A stretch of 7,459 nt of DNA, taken from NCBI GenBank assembly GCA_944382805.1, contig CALWNS010000039.1, positions 1 to 7,459 of the forward strand. The letters run 5' to 3'. Position 1 is the stretch's first letter. Each line of letters opens with the position of its first letter. The DNA is from an uncultured Gemmiger sp. (GTDB lineage: Bacteria > Bacillota > Clostridia > Oscillospirales > Ruminococcaceae). The notes under the pieces were generated by a model. That model was not told where the DNA came from. It worked only from the letters and a program-made list of their open reading frames with translations, and searched no databases. The position numbers and the translations under genes were made by a program. Below are positions 1-7,459 of the stretch, in pieces.

Positions 1-178
1 AGTTGGTGGGGCTGTAGCCGGCATTTTCGATGTTGCAGCCGGTGAACACGCGGCCGTCCTGCGCCAGCAGCGCAGCCCCCACGGCAAAGCGGGAATACGG
101 CGCGTAGGCAAAGCGGCGTGCCCCGGCCGCGGCGCGGATGAGCGCGGCGGCCTGCGCCGGCTGCCCCCCGGCGCTCAC
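1..178 (-). CDS. cdd: Cytidine deaminase, N-terminal part (cut by window edge)
   Basis: Reading leftward from a GTG at 178-176 gives 59 residues. They contain the family signature APYSRFAVGAALL (residues 26-38) followed by GCNIENAGYSPTN (47-59), which is the start of homotetrameric zinc cytidine deaminases. The enzyme hydrolyses cytidine and deoxycytidine to uridine and deoxyuridine in cytoplasmic pyrimidine salvage. N49 and E51 of the NIEN motif match the residues that hold the ribose 3'-OH in this family. The catalytic CAE and PCxxC zinc motifs would follow immediately but lie beyond base 1, so catalytic competence cannot be judged. The GTG is chosen because it overlaps the deoD stop as GTGA (178-175), no other start fits the conserved N-terminus, and a G-rich Shine-Dalgarno-like stretch (complement of 183-190) lies just upstream. 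The overlap implies translational coupling with deoD. The family call is secure; the family is usually about 130-140 residues, so somewhat under half is visible. Confidence 0.93.
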   Translation of the reverse strand, partial: MSAGGQPAQAAALIRAAAGARRFAYAPYSRFAVGAALLAQDGRVFTGCNIENAGYSPTN

Positions 179-894
179 TGCACCGCCCCCAGCGCCACCC
201 GCATCATGGCGGTAAAGCTGGTCTGCCGCTGTTCGGGCGTGGCGGCTTCCGGCTTGACAAAGCTGTCCGAGATGGTCAGCAGGCAGGCGGCCTGCTTGCC
301 CAGCACCCTGGCGTTGTGGAACAGGGCGAAGCTTTCCATCTCGACGGCCAGGCAGCCTTTTTCATCGCGCAGGCGATCCCAGTAGGCGGGCGTTTCGTCC
401 GCGGGCTGGCGGTAGAACACATCGGAGGAATGGACCGTGCCCTCGATGAGCGGCACGCCCTGGGCGGCGGCGCTGCGGCGCAGCGCCTGGTCCAGCGCTT
501 CGCTGGGGTACTGGAGGTCGGCGGTATCGCCGGACTGCGTGCGGGCGTAGCTGCTTTCGGAATAGGCGGCGGTGGCCAGCACCACATCGAACAGGCACGC
601 CTTTTCGGTATAGGATCCGGCCGAGCCGACGCGGATGATGGCCTCGACGCCGTACTGGGTGTAAAGCTCATAGGAATAGATGCCGATGGAGGGCATCCCC
701 ATACCGCTGCCCATCACGCTGACCGGGCGGCCCCGGTACAGGCCGGTGTAGCCGAGCATCCCGCGCACATCGGTGACCAGGCGCGGGGACTCCAGGAAAG
801 TCTGTGCGATGAACTGCGCGCGCAGCGGGTCGCCGGGCATGAGGACCGTCTTGGCAAAATCGCCGTTTTGGGCGCTGTTATGCGGGGTAGACAT
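175..894 (-). CDS. deoD: Purine-nucleoside phosphorylase, DeoD type
   Basis: This 239-residue protein is the full length of bacterial hexameric purine-nucleoside phosphorylase. The family cleaves purine (deoxy)ribonucleosides with phosphate to free base and (deoxy)ribose-1-phosphate in the cytoplasm. It aligns end to end with E. coli DeoD from memory: STPHN at the start, VLMPGDPLRA (17-26), VRGMLGYTG (43-51), IIRVGSAG (86-93), VEMES (184-188) and the SDS...RQTSF tail. Phosphate-binding residues G21, R25, R44 and R88 are present, as is H5, which reaches into the neighbouring subunit. The ribose-binding E185/M186/E187 and the catalytic pair D210 and R223 (E. coli D204/R217) are intact. The ATG at 894-892 is chosen because it matches the family N-terminus and sits 6 bases after a perfect AAGGAGGCG. 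The D210 side-chain context favours a DeoD enzyme acting on 6-oxo and 6-amino purines, but specificity is inferred. It is the first gene of an operon with cdd, which overlaps it by 4 bases, and it is transcribed away from the radical SAM gene. Confidence 0.97.
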   Translation of the reverse strand: MSTPHNSAQNGDFAKTVLMPGDPLRAQFIAQTFLESPRLVTDVRGMLGYTGLYRGRPVSVMGSGMGMPSIGIYSYELYTQYGVEAIIRVGSAGSYTEKACLFDVVLATAAYSESSYARTQSGDTADLQYPSEALDQALRRSAAAQGVPLIEGTVHSSDVFYRQPADETPAYWDRLRDEKGCLAVEMESFALFHNARVLGKQAACLLTISDSFVKPEAATPEQRQTSFTAMMRVALGAVQ

Positions 895-900
895 AGAAAA

Positions 901-909
901 CGCCTCCTT
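901..909 (-). promoter_or_regulatory. Ribosome binding site of deoD
   Basis: On the minus strand these bases read AAGGAGGCG, a near-perfect anti-Shine-Dalgarno match. They lie 6 bases before the deoD ATG (894-892) and fix that start. Confidence 0.9.
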
Positions 910-929
910 GCTTGCATTTATGTTCTTAC

Positions 930-958
930 ATTATACCACAAATTGATCTTTTTGTGCT
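930..958 (-). promoter_or_regulatory. Extended -10 promoter for deoD-cdd
   Basis: The minus strand carries a consensus TATAAT (complement of 930-935) preceded by TGG, giving the extended -10 form TGnTATAAT. A 17-base spacer would place the -35 at 953-958, which reads AGCACA and matches TTGACA at only the last three positions. The strong extended -10 can make up for that. The predicted start is near 922-924, giving a leader of about 30 bases that contains the deoD Shine-Dalgarno. This is a sigma-A type promoter by pattern; no expression data are available. Confidence 0.75.
937..956. repeat. Perfect inverted repeat, candidate operator
   Basis: CACAAA (937-942) and TTTGTG (951-956) form a perfect 6-bp inverted repeat with an 8-base spacer, centred in the divergent intergenic region. 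It lies in the spacer and touches the -35 position of the deoD promoter, and it also overlaps the candidate rightward promoter. That is a suitable place for a repressor or activator controlling one or both directions. It does not match a regulator site I can name. In an AT-rich stretch a repeat this short could arise by chance. Confidence 0.3.
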
Positions 959-972
959 AAACTGTTTGTAAA
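943..972 (+). promoter_or_regulatory. Weak candidate promoter for the radical SAM/membrane protein pair
   Basis: TTGATC (943-948, four of six matches to TTGACA) and TGTAAA (967-972, four of six to TATAAT) are separated by 18 bases. They would start transcription about 20-25 bases before the ATG at 1002. A second possibility is TAAACT at 958-963 with an upstream TG at 955-956. Neither is strong. A promoter must exist somewhere here because the upstream gene points away. Confidence 0.35.
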
Positions 973-987
973 GAAAGTGTTTTGTCC

Positions 988-995
988 GGGAGGGG
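988..995 (+). promoter_or_regulatory. Ribosome binding site of the radical SAM gene
   Basis: GGGAGGGG lies 6 bases before the ATG at 1002 and supports that start over other possible starts upstream or inside the gene. Confidence 0.8.
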
Positions 996-1001
996 ACCGT
1001 C

Positions 1002-1916
1002 ATGCAGCTGCCGAACCATTGTACCCTGTGCCCCCGCGCCTGCGGGGCCGACCGCGCCGCCGGCCAGGCGGGCGTGTGCGGCGCAGCCGATGTGCTGCGG
1101 GCCGCGCGCGCCGCGCTGCACCACTGGGAGGAACCCTGCCTGAGCGGCGACCCGCAGGCGGCCACCGGCAGCGGCACGGTGTTCTTTAGCGGCTGCCCGC
1201 TGGGGTGCTGCTACTGCCAGAATTACCGCATCAGCCAGCAGGGCGCGGGCCGGGAGATAAGCGAACGGCGGCTGGCCGAGATCTTTTTGGAATTGCAGGC
1301 CAAGGGGGCCAAGAACCTGAACCTGGTCACGGCCACCCAGTGGCTGCCCTGGGTGCTGCCGGCGCTGGAGGAGGCCCGCGCCCGCGGGCTGGCGCTGCCG
1401 GTGGTGTACAATACCGGCGGCTACGAGACGGAGCAGACCGTGCGGATGCTGGCGCCGTATGTGGATATCTGGCTGACCGACTTCAAATACGACTCCCCCG
1501 CCCTGGCGGCGGAACTTTCCCGCGCGCCGGACTACCCCACCGTGGCCGAAGCCGCGCTGCGCGCCATGCTGCGCCAGACCGGCGCGCCGGCGTATGACGG
1601 CGAAGGTTACCTGCGGCGCGGGGTGATCGTGCGGCACCTGGTGCTGCCCGGCCATGCGGCGGACAGCCAGGCCGTGCTGCGGCGGCTGGCGGCGGTGCGC
1701 GGGGCGCGGGGCGTGCCGTTCCTGCTCAGCCTGATGAGCCAGTTCACGCCGTTTTACCAGGCGGCCGCGCACGGGCTGGGGCGGCGCATCACCAGCTACG
1801 AATACCGCAAGGCGGTGGACACCGCGCTGGCGCTGGGCCTGACCGAAGGGTATATGCAGGAAAAAAGCAGCGCGCGGGAGGAATACACCCCGCCGTTTGA
1901 CGGGGAGGGGTTGTAA
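1002..1916 (+). CDS. PflX-type radical SAM protein (COG1313 family)
   Basis: This 304-residue cytoplasmic protein belongs to the radical SAM family often annotated as 'putative pyruvate formate-lyase activating enzyme' (PflX). Its substrate is unknown. C65, C69 and C72 in SGCPLGCCYCQN form the CX3CX2C motif for the SAM-binding [4Fe-4S] cluster. The N-terminus carries CTLCPRACGADR and a later GVCG, so C7, C10, C14 and C26 could hold a second metal or Fe-S site. Other family blocks are EEPCLSG (43-49), NTGGYE (137-142, the SAM-contacting GGE-like loop), VDIWLTDFKY (154-163), VRHLVLPG (210-217) and LMSQFTP (244-250). The ending EYRKA...LGL..GYMQ is also typical. Length is normal for the family. 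No glycyl-radical enzyme (pfl-like) lies nearby, so the activase name should not be taken literally. The stop shares one base with the start of the next gene (TAATG), implying coupled translation. The family call is firm; the function is open. Confidence 0.9.
   Translation: MQLPNHCTLCPRACGADRAAGQAGVCGAADVLRAARAALHHWEEPCLSGDPQAATGSGTVFFSGCPLGCCYCQNYRISQQGAGREISERRLAEIFLELQAKGAKNLNLVTATQWLPWVLPALEEARARGLALPVVYNTGGYETEQTVRMLAPYVDIWLTDFKYDSPALAAELSRAPDYPTVAEAALRAMLRQTGAPAYDGEGYLRRGVIVRHLVLPGHAADSQAVLRRLAAVRGARGVPFLLSLMSQFTPFYQAAAHGLGRRITSYEYRKAVDTALALGLTEGYMQEKSSAREEYTPPFDGEGL
1902..1910 (+). promoter_or_regulatory. Ribosome binding site of the membrane protein gene
   Basis: GGGGAGGGG lies inside the last codons of the radical SAM gene, 5 bases before the ATG at 1916. 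It supports the TAATG stop/start overlap as the true start of the downstream gene. Confidence 0.75.
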
Positions 1917-3820
1917 TGCCGGCCGATACCGGGCTTTGGAGCGCCGCCGTGTGCGCGGCTTACCTGGGCGTGTTTTTGGCGGCCGGCTGGCTGGCGGCGC
2001 GGCGGGCGCTGCCCGATGCTTCGCCCGCCGTGCTCGCGCCGCTGGGGTGCGCGTTCGGCGTCAGCTTTCTGGCGGCGCTGCCCGCCCTGGCCGCGCTGGC
2101 GCTGGGCTTTACGACCGCCGCCGTGCTGGCGGGCGGGGCCGCCGCCCTGGCGTTGGCCCTGGGGCTGCGGCTGGCGCCGGGCCGCCGCCCGGCCCCGCTG
2201 CGCTGGAGCCGGCAGGACAGCGCCGCCGCGGCCTGCGCCCTGCCGGCGCTGGCGCTGGCCCTGTGGCTGCTGCACACCCACGTGCTGTACCGGCAGGACG
2301 GCGCTTACCACACCGGGCAGAGCTGCTACGGGGACCTGGCCATGCACCTGGCCTATATCAAGAGCATCGCCGTGCGCGGGACCTTCCCGCCGGTGGAGCC
2401 GCTGCTGGCCGGGGACCAGGCGCTGAACTACCCGTTTTTGTGCGAGACGGTCTCCAGCGTGTTCCTGCTGCTGGGGGCCGGGCTGCGGTTTGCCTACCTG
2501 CTGCCGCTGGCGCCGGCGCTGCTGGCGGTGTTCGGCATGGCCTGGCAGCTGGCGCGGGCGGTGCTGGAAAGCGCCGCCCGCGCCTGCCTGGCGTTCTGGC
2601 TGTTCTTTATGGGCAGCGGGCTCGGCTTTGTGTATTTCCTGGGCAGCCCGGAGGCGTTCGCTTCGATCTTTACCGGCTACTACACCACCCCGACCAACTA
2701 TACCGAAAAGAACATCGTATGGGTGAACCCCATCGTCGACCTGCTGGTGCCGCAGCGCGCCACGCTGCTGGGCTGGTGCGTGCTGTTTGCGGCGCTGTAC
2801 CTGCTGTGGCGGTTCGCCATGCTGGAACAGGCCCGGCTGTGGCTGCCGCTGGCCGTGCTGGTGCTGCCGCTGCCGCTTTTGCAGACCCACGCCGCGCTGG
2901 CGCTGGTGCTGTGCTGCCTGGCGTGCGGGGTGTACACGCTGGCCCGCCGCCCGCACACGCGCGCCGTGCTGCTGCCGTGGGCGGCGCTGGCCGGGCTGTG
3001 CGCCGCGGTGTGGCTGCCCGAAACGCTGGGCACTGTGGTCGGCCACGCGGTGCAGGGGCAGAATATGCTGCGGCTGCATTTCAACTGGGTCAATAACCAA
3101 AACGGCGCGCTGCAGGACAACTACTTCTGGTTCTATATCAAGAACATCGGCCTGGTATACGTTTTGCTGGTCCCGGCGTTATTCCATGCGCGGGCGCGGC
3201 AGCGGTGGTTTTACGGCGGCGGGGCGCTGATCTGGGCGCTGGCCGAGTGCGTGGTGTTCCAGCCCAACCTGTATGACAACAACAAGCTTTTGTACATCTG
3301 GCATTTCCTGGGCTGCGTACTGGCGGCCGGCCTGCTGGGCGACTGGCTGGCGCGGCTGCGCGCGCTCCCCGCGCGGGCGGCGGCGCTGGCGGCCGTATGC
3401 TTTGCGGGGATGTTCGGCAGCGCGCTGACGGTGGGGCGCGAACTGGTGAGCGACTATGTGCAGTGGGACGCGGCGGACATCGACCTGGCCGCCTATGTGG
3501 ACGAACACGCCGAGGCCGACGCGCTGTTTTTGACCACCGACAGCCACCTGCAGCCGGTGTGCAGCCTGGCCGGGCGGCAGATCCTGTGCGGTTCGGGTTC
3601 GTTTTTGTACTACCACGGCATGGACTACGGCGACCCCTACGATGCGATGTGCAGCCTGTACGCGCGGCCGGACACGGTCACGCTGGACGCCTGGGGCGTG
3701 GACTACGCCGTGTTTGACGCCCAGGCCCTGAACGACTATGCGGCCGACGAAAGCTGGTACGCCGCGCAGTACCCGCTGTGGTACCAAAACGAGCGCTACC
3801 GGGTATACAAGATCGGGTAA
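1916..3820 (+). CDS. Polytopic membrane protein, possible GT-C-type glycosyltransferase
   Basis: This 634-residue protein is dominated by Leu/Ala-rich hydrophobic segments. I count roughly 13-14 probable membrane spans, for example near residues 10-29, 36-58, 62-84, 103-122, 192-214, 221-243, 282-300, 308-322, 325-343, 349-368, 410-424, 432-449, 457-479 and 486-506. After the fourth span a hydrophilic loop contains QDGAYHTGQSCYGDLAMHLAYIKSIA (two parts: 127-139 and 140-152) and then FPPVEPLLAG and LNYPF (157-174). An acidic D/H-rich first large loop followed by a 'P..G..L.YP' stretch is typical of GT-C-fold lipid-linked-sugar glycosyltransferases and related uncharacterised membrane families. 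D128, D140 and H144 are the candidate functional residues. A second polar loop (256-280, with NYTEKN and NPIVD) and DNNKLLYIWH (454-463) are also conserved-looking. The last 125 residues (about 508-634) are soluble and probably outside the membrane. No signal peptide is needed. The coupled upstream radical SAM gene gives no clear hint to substrate. The membrane nature is certain; the transferase role is inferred. Confidence 0.8.
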   Translation: MPADTGLWSAAVCAAYLGVFLAAGWLAARRALPDASPAVLAPLGCAFGVSFLAALPALAALALGFTTAAVLAGGAAALALALGLRLAPGRRPAPLRWSRQDSAAAACALPALALALWLLHTHVLYRQDGAYHTGQSCYGDLAMHLAYIKSIAVRGTFPPVEPLLAGDQALNYPFLCETVSSVFLLLGAGLRFAYLLPLAPALLAVFGMAWQLARAVLESAARACLAFWLFFMGSGLGFVYFLGSPEAFASIFTGYYTTPTNYTEKNIVWVNPIVDLLVPQRATLLGWCVLFAALYLLWRFAMLEQARLWLPLAVLVLPLPLLQTHAALALVLCCLACGVYTLARRPHTRAVLLPWAALAGLCAAVWLPETLGTVVGHAVQGQNMLRLHFNWVNNQNGALQDNYFWFYIKNIGLVYVLLVPALFHARARQRWFYGGGALIWALAECVVFQPNLYDNNKLLYIWHFLGCVLAAGLLGDWLARLRALPARAAALAAVCFAGMFGSALTVGRELVSDYVQWDAADIDLAAYVDEHAEADALFLTTDSHLQPVCSLAGRQILCGSGSFLYYHGMDYGDPYDAMCSLYARPDTVTLDAWGVDYAVFDAQALNDYAADESWYAAQYPLWYQNERYRVYKIG

Positions 3821-3839
3821 ACGCGCCCGGCACCAAAAA

Positions 3840-3868
3840 CGCGCCGCCCCATTTGCCGGGGCGGCGCG
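3840..3868. terminator. Bidirectional intrinsic terminator between convergent genes
   Basis: CGCGCCGCCCC (3840-3850) pairs perfectly with GGGGCGGCGCG (3858-3868) around a 7-base loop ATTTGCC. On the minus strand the stem is followed directly by TTTTTGG, a good U-tract for ending the rpoC transcript, whose stop is 22 bases upstream. On the plus strand it is followed by CTTTGCTTTGGTTTG, a weaker interrupted tract for the membrane protein transcript, whose stop is 19 bases upstream. One hairpin therefore serves both convergent units, probably more efficiently for rpoC. Confidence 0.9.
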
Positions 3869-3890
3869 CTTTGCTTTGGTTTGCTAGGAT

Positions 3891-7459
<3,569 letters not shown>

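Noticed and set aside
316..960. 214-codon plus-strand frame opposite deoD
   Set aside because: It is antisense to an intact, fully conserved deoD and has no recognisable features. It also runs across the promoter and RBS of deoD.
895..1001. Possible riboswitch or small RNA in the divergent intergenic region
   Set aside because: At about 107 bases, already holding two promoters and two ribosome binding sites, it leaves too short a leader on either side. I found no aptamer-like set of stems.
1002..1916. Annotation as a true pyruvate formate-lyase activase (pflA)
   Set aside because: The protein has COG1313-specific blocks and an extra N-terminal cysteine group, and no glycyl-radical enzyme is adjacent, so I kept the neutral PflX-type name.
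1897..3096. 399-codon plus-strand frame overlapping the membrane protein in another frame
   Set aside because: The composition is R/G/A-rich and disordered, whereas the 1916-3820 frame has regular membrane spans, a good RBS and a coupled start.
1796..3100. 434-codon minus-strand open frame opposite the membrane protein
   Set aside because: The product is dominated by Q, R, G, H and P with no hydrophobic core or motif, and it is a complement shadow of a Leu/Ala-rich coding sequence. No ribosome binding site or promoter supports it.
3179..3787. 202-codon minus-strand frame opposite the 3' end of the membrane protein gene
   Set aside because: It is a complement shadow with V/Q/R/H-rich low-complexity sequence, no RBS and no family resemblance.

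Overview
The window is a GC-rich bacterial chromosomal segment with tightly packed genes and no sign of mobile DNA. RpoC is of the insertion-free Firmicutes type and closely resembles Bacillus/Clostridia RpoC. The Shine-Dalgarno sites are strong AGGAGG/GGGAGGGG types, and the third codon positions are very GC-rich. Together these suggest a GC-rich member of the Clostridia, probably Oscillospiraceae (Faecalibacterium/Gemmiger/Subdoligranulum-like). The taxon is an inference from style and protein resemblance, not a database result.

Layout from left to right: (1) bases 1-894, minus strand, hold a nucleoside-salvage pair. deoD (purine-nucleoside phosphorylase) is followed by a GTG-started cytidine deaminase that overlaps it by 4 bases and runs off the left edge. 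(2) Bases 895-1001 are a short AT-rich divergent intergenic region with a good extended -10 promoter for deoD, a perfect 6-bp inverted repeat that could be an operator, a weaker rightward promoter candidate, and an RBS for each side. (3) Bases 1002-3820, plus strand, hold a two-gene unit joined by a TAATG stop/start overlap: a radical SAM enzyme of the PflX/COG1313 type (function unknown) and a 634-residue polytopic membrane protein that looks like a GT-C-type glycosyltransferase or related membrane enzyme. (4) Bases 3821-3890 are a convergent intergenic region with one perfect 11-bp GC stem that can terminate transcription from both sides. (5) Bases 3891-7459, minus strand, hold rpoC, complete except for a few N-terminal residues beyond the right edge.

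The deoD-cdd pair recovers bases and pentose phosphate from purine nucleosides and deaminates cytidine/deoxycytidine. rpoC encodes the beta-prime subunit of RNA polymerase and here ends its operon, with a terminator 22 bases after its stop. The middle plus-strand pair has no obvious link to either flank. It is the only part of the window whose function is really open: a radical SAM protein with an extra N-terminal cysteine group, translationally coupled to an unassigned membrane protein. I see no RNA gene, CRISPR array, insertion sequence, phage gene or attachment site. No gene-free stretch exceeds about 110 bases.
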